DNA from: Sanghuangporus weigelae
Lineage: Eukaryota > Basidiomycota > Agaricomycetes > Hymenochaetales > Hymenochaetaceae
Direction: 5' to 3'
Assembly: GCA_033182465.1 (NCBI GenBank)
Contig: CP137322.1
Span: forward strand, 124,001-188,000
Length of the DNA stretch: 64,000 nucleotides
Shown here: positions 11,538 through 24,113 of the stretch, in pieces
Position numbering within the stretch: the stretch's first letter is position 1
Layout: every line of letters begins with the position of its first letter
Notes under the pieces: generated by a model
What the model was told of the DNA's origin: nothing
Databases searched by the model: none
What the model saw: the letters and a program-made list of their open reading frames with translations, nothing else
Position numbers and translations under genes: made by a program

Positions 11538-14500
11538 GGTGGCGTGTGGAGAGTGATGAGAGGATTGGCAGCTGCTGCAGTGGTTTGGCAGGTCGCATTT
11601 TTATATGCCTTCTGCGAATAATCAGGTAGCTGAAACGAAAGGAAAACGTATTGATGAGTAGCACGGCCGGTTATAGCGCGTCGCCGAATCAAATGCAGGC
11701 CGAAACATCATTTGATCCTGGATTAAGAAACCCCGTCTTGATCCGTTCGGGTCAAATCAAAGTAGACTAGTCTATGCCTCAACGTAGCCAAGCGATAGAA
11801 GATCGCTGCCATAGTTAGGCAGAGATATCAGTCTGTCAGTGGGCAACGGTTGACGTGCAATGGCAAGATACGATACGACTGCACGAATGAAAGAGTACTT
11901 TGCATCTTCAAATGCTTCTTTGGCAATGGACTGGACTGATCACTGGAGCCCTGGAGCGCAAGAAAATGCCGCTGGGATAAGTCACAGGCTGCAGTGCTGC
12001 TGCCATTCCGATCAAGATGAGAAATAGAGGGCTCCATTCCAGTGCAATTGATACCGAGCTTGCACATGGTGCATGCTCCTAATGCACCGACCCCCCCTAA
12101 CGCCCACATTGGCTATTTCTCACTCAATTCTTATTGAAATCTCATAGAAATTTATACACACTTAGCTTAGCATGTCATCTATGTAAATATCGGGTTTGGA
12201 GCAGAAACTCTGAATATTCACTGAAATGTAAAGCTCGCATTTCAGTCAATCAAAGAAATTGGGAAAATCTGGTGAACCAAAACTATTCTCACGGAATACA
12301 AAATTTATTTTGTTCTCTACAACCGTCTCTTCTCCACCAAATCTTGTATACATGTTTTCAAGCATGAATGAAAGGTGTCAGCAAAATTTCAGGACCTGAA
12401 GTGCACTAGGGATAGAAATATGACATCTACAATCAGCACATGATATTGGCACTTCAAACATGAAAGAATTTTTGCATTCATCAGCTGCACAATTTTTTCC
12501 TGCAGCGTCCTGAGTCACACTCTCAAAATTTATTGGATTTTTCGAAACCTTGACATGCAGTGAAGCAAACTGCAAGAGATCATAGAGAAATTCTTCGGGG
12601 ATGGATTATAATTGCAGATTCAATCAGTATGGTTCAAAACATCAAGTTTCAGGTGCTTTGCACTCAAATCTAGTGATACCCTGGTTCTAGGACTCATTCT
12701 ATGGCTGATATAGCAGTAGATACCTTTCAGATGTTTAAATAGCGCATATGTGAGCCATCCTCTAGCTGTTTACCAGCAAAGATGTGAATGAGTGAGTAAT
12801 AGCAAGCAATCTTGCCGCCGTGAAATGTTTCCCACGGCTGTGCACTTCGGGCCCTCTCTCGTCGCGTCGCGACACAAGGTTTTTTGACATCCACCTCTTG
12901 TAAATTCATTCAAATATTCTCAACAACATTTTTTGGCTATATACTCTGTGAGATGTACTGCCAATATATGCACTATTCTGACTGACTAATTTTTGAAGCG
13001 GAAAAGTAAGGAGAGTAAATTGTGGAAGGCAAATACCCTTAGAGAGGGCGTTGGGGGCCGGAGCACAGTACGGGCGGGCGCGAACCTGCTTCAGTCGCAC
13101 AAGACTAAATTCTAGGATTGGAATGAGTGCCTGCAGAGGCGATATATCATATTGGTGGAAATGGCCGAATCAGACTAGAGCGTGTCAATGGTCAGAAGAC
13201 GATATACAAACGATATACTTAAAGTAAAGCTCTCCTGGAGGTGTATAAACTCCATCGGAATACGCAGATGACTCACCGCCCCACAAGAGCGCCCAATACA
13301 CAGTACGAAATCAGTGTTTTATCGGATCATATTTCATTAAAGTAGGTAGGCACCATTCAGTTCCCTGGACGGCGAAGTATCCTCTTTCAGCAGGAGCCTT
13401 AGGGGACAACAACGCCGCTCCGCGTCGTGCGTTTATTGAAACACTGTTGGAAGAACACGAATCGGGGCGGAATTCTTCCCCTCCTCTGGCAGAACGAGCT
13501 CGGGCAGCGGAAACACGTTTTCACCCATTCACCGAAGTCCGCTGTAAATGCCGACGGGAGAACGGATGAAGCAATAGACTTTCTAGGATATTGACTGAAA
13601 GAAAAATCCGTTCCTGTCGCATGTTCAAGCAGCGGCACAAGCCAATAGAGCTCTTTCGCTATCAGACGCCGCTTGAAAACCAAATGGTGCAGCAAGCTGA
13701 TTTAGCGGGGAAATTCGGAGTTTCAGGCGGTCAAAATCAAGCGGCGATTGATAACAAAGGAACTCCGATAGCTGCTAGATGAGAATAAGGTTTTCGGAGA
13801 ACTGGAGAACGTGACGGCGCACGTAGGTATGGCAGCGAGTGCTGAACAAGAGCGCTCAGTTCTGCTATGCCAAAGCAGTCATGTTCTGTCCAAAGCAATG
13901 AGCAGCGAATAAAGATGGCATCTGGTCGCATGGAGAACGGCGGGATGGTGGGTAGAAGGGCAAAGATCGCGACGATCACTCAGTTCATTAGGTTCGCGCG
14001 GAGTCCCGACAACTATCTCTGACGCCGAGATGCCGCACATGACATCACTTGTCTGTACGTTGTACGTGCGTCTCTTGGAACAAGAGATCATGATAGCCAA
14101 GCATTGCCAATCAAAACGACCATTAAGAAGGCTTTGATTTTGATGAGGTGGTATGGTAACTAGTGGAGACGCTGAGCTGTTCCATGGGACTCAACTATGC
14201 ATAGCATGAGATGACTCGAGGCTGGCCAAAGTGCCTCGCATCACAATCTTGTGCAAGATCTAAAAGCGATCATTCACATCGTCTGTGATGAAGGAATATA
14301 CCAGACATAGCTCCGAGTCATTCGTTCATTACAAAACCAGCGTGCAAATTCGCGGAAACCGTGCGATATACATAAGTCGAGCTTGAATTCCTGAGTTTAG
14401 TTTGTTGGGAATGTAATATATGGTATCCTGTAGAGAGTAGAAACGAGCTCCATCCCGACGCAAACCTGTATTCAATAAAACATATCTTGTAACCTCAGAA

Positions 14501-14974
14501 GCCTTGATTCATTCAGACGTAGAAGCGTATACGCTGTTTTGATAGGATAGCAGTTATCAAAAATAAATTAATGAGATTATCTTAAGTGTCCGCGAACATC
14601 TAGAAACAGCGATCTGCGAGTAGGACACTCTTCATATTACACTCATACCAAATGGGGTCCCGAGCGACAGTAGCTTGAGTCCATCGTGTTCGCGCGAAGT
14701 AGGAAAGCCATGCTCGAAGACGACGTCCGAGTCCCTTTGAAGATCAGGAGGTGAAGAGCTGAATTCTGATTAAAATTTTGGATTTTTGTCGTGTGCGGCC
14801 ACGTGACGGAATAATGGGTGGGATCCAATTGGACCACGCCTCGCCGTTCCTCGTTCCCGCCGTCGTGTAACTCAATGGCAGGCTCTCGTCTCAGCTGGAT
14901 CTTATAAGACACCTAAAGACACGTTGCACGGAATAAAATCGTTTTCTTTCCTTGACGACGTGCAAAAACCAATC
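11538..14974. other. 3.4 kb gene-poor stretch
   Basis: No intact gene found on either strand. 12,120-12,900 is AT-rich and contains minus-strand patches that read like decayed coding sequence (see separate entry). 13,000-14,900 holds only short unsupported frames. The right end contains the ferrochelatase promoter. Confidence 0.5.
12378..12909 (-). pseudogene. Possible decayed coding remnant, family unknown
   Basis: On the minus strand a patch reads EEFLYDLLQFASLHVKV, then a Cys-containing segment AADECKNSFMFEVPISCADC, before stops. A second open patch lies just 5' of it (from 12909). Residue content looks like real protein and the Cys pairs suggest a former metal-binding or transposase-like segment, but no start, splice sites or family could be recognised. 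Speculative. Confidence 0.2.
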
Positions 14975-16382
14975 ATGAACACAGCTCGGACAGCGTTGCG
15001 TGCTCTGGGCAGAAGCTATGCTTCGGTGCACAATTCACCCGGCAAGCCGTAAGTGCACGTCTATTGCTCTGAAATGGTCTTTCATATTGATGTGAGCTAG
15101 ACCAACAGGTATGGAGCCTTTTTGATATCTCATCCAATTAATGTGCTCAGAATACTGCTCGACTAGCGGTGGTCATGCTGAACATGGGTGGACCTTCCAC
15201 CGTAAGCGCTTTGTCTCTAGAAATTGTTCTGACCATTCACCAGACCATCTTCTAGGTCCCTGAAGTTCATGATTTCCTCAAAAATCTCTTCCTTGATCAC
15301 GACCTCATTCCACTGCCCTTCCAACGCGTCCTTGCACCTCTGATCGCAAAACGACGCACGCCAAAAATCGAAGAACAATACTCTGCCATTGGCGGTGGTT
15401 CTCCTATCCTACGGTACACAAAATTCCAAGGCGAAGCCATGTGCGGATTGCTCGATGAGCTGTCGCCGGAAAGCGCACCGCATAAAAGCTACGTAGCTTT
15501 CAGATATGCAAGACCACTGACGGATGCTGCATGCGAGGAGATGAAGAAGGATGGTGTGCAGCGTGCGGTAGCGTTTACACAGTATCCTCAATACAGCTGT
15601 AGCACTACCGGAAGCAGTTTGAATGAGCTGTTCCGTCAGGGGACTAGGGGTGCCATAGGGCAGGGCGTCGAATGGAGTGTGATAGACAGATGGGGGACAC
15701 ATCCAGGATTCGTCGAGGCTGTCGCACAGCGCGTCGAGGCAGCCTTGCAGAAATTCCCTCCCGAAAGGAGAAAAGATGCCGTCTTATTATTCTCAGCGCA
15801 TTCGTTACCTATGGAAATCGTAAACCGAGGGGACCCGTACGTTCCTGAGGTCAGTGCATCGGTGGAGAGGGTGATGGATCGGTTAGGTCACTCGAATCCA
15901 TATCGAGTCGTTTGGCAGAGCCAGGTTGGACCTCGCGCGTGGATGGGTCCGCAGACGATTGACGCGCTGAAGGGCCTTTCAAGACTAGGCAGGAAAGACG
16001 CTGTTCTGATTCCTATTGCATTTACGAGTGATCATATTGAGACGCTATATGAACTTGATCATGAGTACGTCAGAGAAGCGGAAGAGGAGGTAAGCCATCG
16101 TTTGCAGAATTCGCGCTGCCCACGTTTAGCCTCTTATCATTCCCTTCCATTTTCAAAACTTCGCTATTTCAGCTCGGCATGGAAGTGCATCGTGCCGAAT
16201 CATTGAACGAATCGCCGGTGTTCATTCGGGCTCTCGCGGACATCGTCAGCAAACACTTGAATGACTATTCTTCTGGACGCATTGGGCCGACGAGTGTGCA
16301 AATGGGATTGCGATGTCCTGGGTGTACGAACGCGGTGTGCGGCCAACAGAAGAACTGGTTTGCGAAGTCCGGGCTGGCTTGA
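14975..16382 (+). CDS. HEM15: Ferrochelatase (protoporphyrin ferrochelatase), mitochondrial
   Basis: Inserts ferrous iron into protoporphyrin IX, the last step of haem synthesis, on the matrix side of the inner mitochondrial membrane. The first exon encodes a basic, acid-free presequence ([20 protein letters not shown]). The mature part shows [39 protein letters not shown], the catalytic-His region [23 protein letters not shown] and [16 protein letters not shown]. The C-terminus [16 protein letters not shown] carries Cys residues matching the [2Fe-2S] ligands of fungal and animal ferrochelatases. Keeping frame requires an 8-base exon (accaacag, 15,101-15,108 by my count). Three further introns follow: one after PST, one inside the EEE/LGMEV region, and the one after the microexon. 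Length (about 380 residues) fits the family. Confidence 0.95.
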
Positions 16383-16728
16383 ATGCATCCATACTTCTGC
16401 CGATTGGGAATAGTTCTATTTTTGCGTACCTTATTCCCTCCTCTGATACTTTTCCCGGTTTAGTATGTAAGTAGTTGATGATTCATCCGGCATTCCTCCG
16501 CTCTCAAGCCGTGGTGCCGGCATGTTCTTGCTTGCTTCTGCTTCTGCCATGTTTTTCGGTATCAGGCCTGTTTATACATTCAGTACACAAGGTAGTAACC
16601 ATTTGCTGGATCTCCGATTCCGCCGCCAGCCTGATCACCTGAGCAACAGTAAAATGGTTAAATACCCGTAGAGCTTTTGCGAGTCGTCTTACTCTTCATT
16701 ATCATCAACCACTACCATCGAAAAAAAA
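16383..16728. other. Intergenic: ferrochelatase 3' UTR and aldo/keto reductase promoter
   Basis: 346 bases between same-strand genes. A run of nine A residues lies directly before the downstream ATG. Nothing else identified. Confidence 0.4.
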
Positions 16729-18004
16729 ATGTCGAGCGGAAAAACGGAAACAAGCCAACCTCCAGTCGAGTATCGCCGTCTCGGCAAGTCTGGACTGCGC
16801 GTCTCAGTGCCGATCGTAGGCGCGATGTCTTTTGGGAGCGATAAGTGGGCTCCCTGGGTAATCAACGAAGACAAGACAATCCCTCTCCTCAAAGCCGCTT
16901 GGGATCGCGGCGTCAGCACAATCGACACCGCCAACGTCTACTCCAATGGCGAATCCGAGCGCATCGTCGGGAAATTCCTCAAGCAACATAACATTCCGAG
17001 GAACAGGATCTTGATTTTGACGAAATGCAATGGGCTTGTGCATGAAGACCCTGGCGTCAGAACGTATCTCCGCCCAGAGCTGAAGAATACAAGGGATTAT
17101 GTGAACCAAGCTGGATTGAGCAGGGCGGCGATATTCAATGCCGTTGAGGCCTCGCTCGAGAGGTTGCAGACGACGTATATCGATTTACTCCAGGTCTGCT
17201 CTCTTTCCACATTTCTTTTGCACATATGTTCACACACAGAAATTCAGATCCATCGTTTCGACCCAGACACTCCAATGGAAGAAATAATGAAAGCACTGCA
17301 CGACCTCGTTCAGAGTGGGAAAGTCCGCTACATCGGCGCGAGCTCGATGCGCGCATGGCAGTTTGCTGGTCTTAACCACGTCGCGGAGATAAACGGCTGG
17401 ACGAAATTCATCAGCATGCAGAATGAGTATTCACTACTCTATCGCGAGGAGGTATGCACAGTATAATCGCTGTTTGCGATCCTGTTTGACATACATGCCT
17501 GTAGGAACGAGAAATGATTCCTTACTGCAACGCACACGGCATCGGTCTCATCCCATGGGGACCTCTCTCAGCAGGCGACCTCGCTCGTCCCATAGGAGTC
17601 AGCACAACACGTGTCGAGTCTGCCAAAGGCACAGCATTCGAGCCCAAATACACAGATGCAGACAAAGCTATCATCTCCCGCGTCGAGGAGCTCGCACAGA
17701 AACATGGATGGACGATGGCACAGGTGGCTCTCGCGTGGATTGGCAAGAAGGTGTCTAGTCCTATTGTTGGTTGTAGCTCCGTAAGTGCCGGTTTCTGTCG
17801 GAGTTTGTTTTTCGTATTTATTGATATACTGTTAGCCTGACCGACTTGAAGCGGCGATCATCCGTGGAAAAGAATTGACGGAAGAAGAGGTCAAGTATCT
17901 CGAGGAACCGTACGTCTTTTACTCTTAGTCCTTTACAGATCTCCGGATTGACAATATACGCATTTACTAGATACGTCCCGAAACCAGTTAGAGGTCATGC
18001 TTGA
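16729..18004 (+). CDS. Aldo/keto reductase
   Basis: NAD(P)H-dependent carbonyl reductase with a TIM-barrel fold, probably cytosolic. The start [19 protein letters not shown] leads into [16 protein letters not shown]. The catalytic tetrad is visible: Asp and Tyr in [14 protein letters not shown], Lys in ILTKCNG and His in IHRFD (completed across an intron). [38 protein letters not shown] and SPIVGCSS are the usual later blocks. The last short exons read [19 protein letters not shown], then [10 protein letters not shown] and stop at 18002-18004. About 345 residues in five exons, all in frame. It resembles the group that includes yeast aryl-alcohol dehydrogenases; the substrate is not readable. 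Confidence 0.93.
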
Positions 18005-18581
18005 AGGTGCTGCCAGTGAGGGCACTTGATATGATAAAAGGAGTTTTGCTATCATTTGAAAACCAATTTATGAATAAAATTCCGTGGTCTTATTTTCAAT
18101 TCAAGAAACGAATCAACATTTCGCGCGATACATGGTGTTGCGTATTGTAATGTCAGCCACGACAATACGTCAGCCACGGGAAAACAGTGCGACTCGAAGT
18201 TGCGACTGATATCATCTTATAAGGCATGAATGAATGCCATATTTTGTGACCACTTTAGCAGAGTCCAAAAATCATTCAGCTCCATTCGAAAGAATACTAA
18301 TATTAGGTTATGCAGGAGGGTACAGGAGGGTATGAGATAGCATGGACACAAGCAGCGGCAAACAAATAGAACAAGGACATGATTGCAATCAACATGGGTA
18401 AAACAACAATTGGAGTCAGATTATATAGTACAAAGCCAAAGCCACTTACAGCAAATGAGGCTATTAGATGCGAAATGAGAACAGGAGACGAAGCAGATAG
18501 AAAAAAAGAGAAACAAATGATGAATAGATAGTGCACGAACCATGGAATGACCAAGAGGAACTAGTGAGAAATGCATACAGT
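18005..18581. other. Convergent intergenic region
   Basis: Holds the 3' UTRs of the aldo/keto reductase (+) and the Arf-GEF-like gene (-). An 83-codon hydrophobic frame on the minus strand (18303-18554) is most likely chance within the UTR. Confidence 0.4.
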
Positions 18582-21500
18582 TTATATCTGATAAGCTGAC
18601 GATTGGGATTGGTTTCGTTGGACGAGTGTTGCAGAGTATGGAGGCATGAGTCCAGAATTGACGTTCAAGTTCGCGTGACCATTAGGCTCTTCATCCACGT
18701 CGTAAGGCCAGGCAGCTTGCAACAGACTCAGAACCAGGGCGATAGTGCTGTTCTGCTGGCACACTAGCTCCAATTCCGCGCCCGTCCACAAGCGCGCGTT
18801 TGCCTCCGGCGTAGCATGTTCGTCGAGCGTATCAAGATCGCTGGGTGCCGGCTCTTCCACAGATGTATGGCCGTTAAGCGGTTCATATTCATGCCTTCCA
18901 GCACCATGCCTGTAGACTTGACTGCGAGAACGCGACCGGACGTGTAGGCTCTGATCTCGCTGCTTCCCATTGCTTAAAGAGGGTGGAGGAGATCTCCACC
19001 CCTGCTTAGGTGTCTGGCGGACATTTCCATTGACTGCTGTCTCTTGGGAAAGGAGCGTGTCTTGCAGAACATTGAAGGACAGTTGTTCAGCGGCCCGATA
19101 GACCTGAATCTGCGCGTTCCCGCTACCTGGGAGCTCAGGCGCCAGGCCCATTCGTGCCGCTTCGATCTGGCGCTTCAGCGAGCCCGTCCACTCGTGTCGA
19201 ATCACAGGATCGTCCACGCTAAACATGTACTTGCGTTTCCGCCCACGTGCATCAGCGAACGCCAGCTGGAATGTGTTGCGCATGAACGCCCGTTCCACCT
19301 CGATTGTCGTACTCAACGGCATGCCGGAGTAATTCGGTGCATTGGGACCTGAGCATGCCATTACCATCGTCTTTGGACCAAACGCTGTCCCTGTCACTCG
19401 AAACGACGCTTCTGTCGATTTTGCGAAAGTCAACACAGGCGGGTCGAAAATCAAGTCTTGTCCGAACAGCTGAATCATCAGCATAGTGTCAACTTGAGGT
19501 ATGCGCACTACAATCGGCTCGGACTGTCGGCGATAGGTGATGCGCGAAGGCGCAGGCCGTTTCAAAGAGATGGGTAGAGGAGCACGACCGTTTGAAGGAT
19601 TTCGAGCCTGACATAATTTCTCGTGCCGCACGGATGCATAAATCCTCTCTAATGTGCTGTCAGGGACAAGCCCTCTCGGATCATGACGCCGGAATGCTTC
19701 AGTGAAGTCTCGCGCACTAACATGAGGTCTGGTATAACTTGGCAATCCAAAATCTTGCGACATCGCTGCATGAAGCGCTTCGTTGAGGCGCACGATCGCT
19801 CGGACGAGACGTAGCGCCAAGTCCCTGTCAAACGCGACGATGCTAGCGTTCGCCTCATACCATCGCCCTGCAAACATATCCAACAGCGACTCCAACGTAT
19901 TTGCGTGTCCAGGGCCGGAAGGAATATGAATGGAAAGTAGAAAGATTCGAAGTGCCGTGTCAATGCCTATCCCTGTGAAACCGAATGCATCCAGATATAT
20001 CTTCAGAACAGCCCTCGACGTGCGCCGTGACAAATACTCTCCCAACCTGGCACGGTCTATTTCGGGCAGCTGTACCAAAAGTCGTCCAAGTGCTACATGT
20101 CCCTTAGGGTCGTGTAAATCAACGAGTCTTGCAACGGCAGAATCAGGATTCTCCGAAAACTCCCGTACGAAATTGCGAATGAACTCGGGCCTTTGTGAGA
20201 CTACAGCACTCGTCGGCCGGCGAGGATCCTCATCACGGTCGATGTTCAGCCGAATGTCCTTCAAGTGCACGACGTTCTTGATGAAGAACTTCCGATCCGG
20301 CGGGTAGACCTTTTGGGGATCAACAAGGGAGTCGCGATCTGGAAGCATCGGCTTCGCGATGACCAGAACGTCGGTGAAGAGGAAGAGGAAACGGTCCTTT
20401 ACCGTGTTGCAATTTGCTACTTGCAACATCGGTGAAGACAGCAGTAGTCTCCTCGGGGGAGTGTTCAGTGCAGAAGACCATAGACGATTATGATACTCCG
20501 CATGAAGCACTTGATCGAGCCTTTGCAAGATAGCTGCAGCTTTTGGAGTCGTTTCCACCACCTCCTCGGGAGAGTACAGGGAGCCCAAAGAAGACGTGGA
20601 TCTCTGCGATGATTGAGAAGGCGACTCCTCTGAAGAAGCAGGGTCGGGAGTAGCGGAAGACGGATCATGTGAGGACAACGGAACAGACATATGCCGTGAC
20701 TCATGCTGTCCTTGAGGATCGTACGCAGCCACCACACCATCTCCATCAGTTTCTGGAGAACGCGGGAACGCATTTGCGTATTGGTAAGCTTGTACAGGAT
20801 CTTCAGGAGACGACTCGTGAATATCTCCTTCCCTTGAAGCATCTCGCGAAGAAGACTGCATAACCGCGGTGCTGGTGCTGGTACTCGTACTCGTACTCGT
20901 ATTTGCTACACGATTCTTGTCCATATCATCCCAATCACTGATATTACCCATATCTCTCCGGCCAAGCAAATCCGACAATGAAGGCTTCTTGGACGTCTCC
21001 TGTCGCAGCTTACTATCAGACGATGAACTCTGTGAATGACCGCCCTGCTGAGATGCGCTCGGGAAGAGACGAGCATTGAGCCATTTCTTCACGCCTTCTC
21101 TTGTGAATGGCAGCGTACTTGGCGTAGCTGATGTGCTTGGTGCCGTAGGCGGCGCTTGAGGGATGCTGAAGTAGTCGATCTGGACACCACCTGAAGATGG
21201 TGCTCCAGAGATTGTCCCGGGCACTAGCTGATACTTTGGCAATAGACGACTATCCGATGCCTGGTGAGACAATTTCCGCTCGCGCGCAGAACCAAGAGGC
21301 GGGCCGGAGATGCTGGAATTAGTGCTACGCATTAGACCTTCCGCAGCTGCACCTGCAGTCGTCACGTCAGGCGACGATGCCGAAATTCCAATGCCCCCGC
21401 CGGTGCTCTTGTTCCTCAACGTCTCTTCCTGCAGCCTTACCATACCCGGAAACGGGAACAGCTTTGGATTGGTGTACTTCGCCGCGTCTAAATCTGACGG

Positions 21501-24113
21501 TGGAGGAATCGGTGAGACTCCCGTCCGTGGAGGCGGCGGAGCCAGCATCACGGCGGGTGCAAGAGCGTTTCCTGGTGATGACGAACGTTGACTGTGAGCT
21601 GGACCCTGTTGCTGCCATTGCCCGTCACCCTTGGACTCTCGTTTTGCGCTGGCGAGACTCGCTGCGCTTTCGCGACTCGACTCTGTATCTCCCCGTTTGT
21701 CACGAGCGATACTGTTCGTTCTTGAACGACGGCCGAGACTCGATCCGCTTCGCGTGAAGGTGTGCTTCATTCGACTCCATGCACTAGTACCTCCACCGGT
21801 GCTATCCGCAGAACGCTTTGACGTGAGAGCAGGGGCACTCGAATCCACGGCACTGCTTGGATATTCGCTCCAGCCTTGTAAGGAGTCTGCCTGTGAATGA
21901 GTGCGACCGAGCGGCGAAGATGTGTCCACGCGCGTGATGCCTGCAGAGATACCAGATGCGTCTGAAATATTGCTCTGCCGTACGTCATTGTCCATCGTGG
22001 CCGTAGACGTGGCCGAATGCTGCGAAGGTGCAGAGTACGGGTGGGCTGGAGTCTGGTCCGGCGTGGTCTCAAGGTCAATGAGTAGTTCCTGAGACGCTGC
22101 TGCGTGTAACGGAGAAGGACGACGTGACTGCTGGCGGGAGGTCGTCTGAGGAGTATTGACAGTTGCAAGGCTTTTCTCTTCGTTATCCTCATCCTCGTCG
22201 TCATCATATACAGGCATTCTGCTGTCGAGAGTACCTAGGCGACAGCAATTAGAGTCGCGATCAGCCATGATGATATATTAGTACCTACCTTGCTCAACCC
22301 AGCTGACATCGCGCTCTTTAGCTCTATTGAGTTGAGTTGCTTCCGGTACTATCAAATGAGTCAAGTCAGGCGAAGAATAACATGTCAGCTGAGATAAACG
22401 GACCTGCTTCAGCATTCCAACTTATTTGACTTCCGCGCTCGCCTTGGTCTTGTTCGAGTGTTGGTACTGAGGCAAGAAGGTACTATGTATAAATAAGCGA
22501 ACAGCGGCCAGAAGACGAAATTGCTCACCAGGATCTGCGACCCAACTAATCTCGCGGTCTAAAAGATCATTCGCTGCTTTAGCCCGATTACGAGCAACAT
22601 CGTCGCCATACAGAACGCGCTCCTGTTCCTCATCAGGCGGTTCTTCTCGTGGGCGTTCGAAAGGGCTCTTTGGCAACGTGTCCTGACGCAACGGACTGCT
22701 CCGCGACGCATCAGAAAGCACGAGAGGAGCACGCGAACCGGCCTCGTGCGAAAGCGACGATGTAGAAGCAGAGGCGCTTACAGATGTACCTGGTAATCCT
22801 GCTTGTACTGCCGGACGATTTGGGCGAGGCGGTGTGGGAATCGGATCGTCGTCCTCATCTTCGACGACGGGTCCACGGTGAGCCATGGGTGAATCATACC
22901 GATGGAGGAGAAGTGGGGTAGGCGTTCGTGTGCGAAGTGCACTCTTGCTTTGAGGGTCAGGAGTGACTTGCCTTTCGAGAGGCACGCTTGGTGTACGCGA
23001 AGGAGGAAGTGCAATGAGAGGCGGGTAAAGTTCTTTAAGTGCAGGAGTATTCAAGCCATCGCGGTCATCGACGACGCCGGAATTGCTTTTCCGACGTGAA
23101 CGCCTTCTCCGACCTTTTGGAGTAAGTGTGCCCGTAGAAGAAGTATCTTCTAGACCCGAGCTCAAGGCAAAATCGAGGTCACCGCGATCATGAATCCTTT
23201 CGTTCAGACGACGTAATAATTGTTGGCGCGCAGCTACGCGTTCTTCGCCGGCGACGGTGTTATTTCGCGTGAGACCTCTGCGTGCGGATCCAGGACTCGG
23301 ACTTGTCCTTTGTCCAAGAGCAGGGGAAGCGGATAGCGGGCCCGATCCGAAATCAAGGGGTTCGCCAGTTAGCTTCGACATCGCCATCATACGTGCCGCC
23401 GCACTATTTGAACGGAACAAACCTTGCAGGTGTCGCGTCTGCAGTGCTTGCAGACTTGGCATCGCCGCGACACCTGCACCAGCAGTCGGCGTTGGATAGC
23501 CGAACGGCGGAAGCGGGGAAATAATCTGCGGCGCCTGGGCCGTTGCGGCTGCCATCTGGAGCTGCATTAGATACGCTTGTGGTGTTGGCAACTGAGGAGA
23601 CGGAGAGTCTAGCATTCTCTGGATGTCATCTGCATTGGGTCCTGCTGCAACGTCTGAATGTGCTTGAGAAACCATCTCAAGCTGCTGGCGCAATTTAGCG
23701 CGCATGTCCTTTGAACCTCGGGAACGAGAACGAGAGCGCGACCGCCGTTTGGAAGGCTGCGAAGGAGTCGTAGACGTCGGTCTTTCGGGCTCAGAGGCTT
23801 CTTGTGCCGCATCAGTTCCTTCGTCTGTTTCTTTCTCGTCACCTGAAACTGGATGCGCGCGTTCAGTCTGAGGCACTGGTTCTGGAGCTGGTGCTGACGT
23901 TGCAAGAGCTTCCGTGTTCGCTTCTGTCCGAGTCTCTTTCTTCTCCGGCGGGACATCCTCGTCTTTCTTTTCCTCGCTGTGACTGCGTTCACCCTCGCTG
24001 ACACCGCCAGCATCGCCGTGCATGGGCGGCCTTCTCCCATCCTTCATTCGAGGAAGCGAAGCGGCGCGTCGAAGCATAGCAACCGCATTCGCTCTCTGTT
24101 CAGCAGGGTCCAT
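18582..24113 (-). CDS. Large Sec7-PH protein, Arf-GEF-like
   Basis: Predicted to act at membranes on Arf-type small GTPases. Predicted exons in gene order: 24113-22529, 22466-22404, 22348-22289, 22234-18582; total 5361 bases, 1786 residues. All three introns are phase 1 and the frame holds, so what looks like two genes is one. The N-terminal 1100 residues are mostly disordered, Ser/Pro/Arg-rich, with an RS-like patch (RSRSRSRSRG). Around the internal exons a short motif recurs: DREISWVADP, SQISWNAEA, RDVSWVEQG. Then comes a PH-like segment (KDRFLFLFTDVLVIAKP), a Sec7 region (LGEYLSRRTSRAVLKIYLDAF onward) and a second PH domain ending HEWTGSLKRQIEAAR. The Sec7 glutamate finger seems absent (see findings). 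A (ST)n run sits near 20876-20906. Nearest known relatives are probably yeast Syt1/Yel1-type proteins; this is judged from domain order only. Confidence 0.82.

Noticed and set aside
18303-18554. 83-codon hydrophobic ORF on the minus strand
   Set aside because: It lies in the 3' UTR region between convergent genes, with no splice or homology support.
22235-22268. ATG at 22268 as an independent start (MADRDSNCC) for the Sec7-PH protein
   Set aside because: It lies in an intron; the phase-1 splice sites join the upstream ORF (22,422-24,113) to this one through two small exons in frame.
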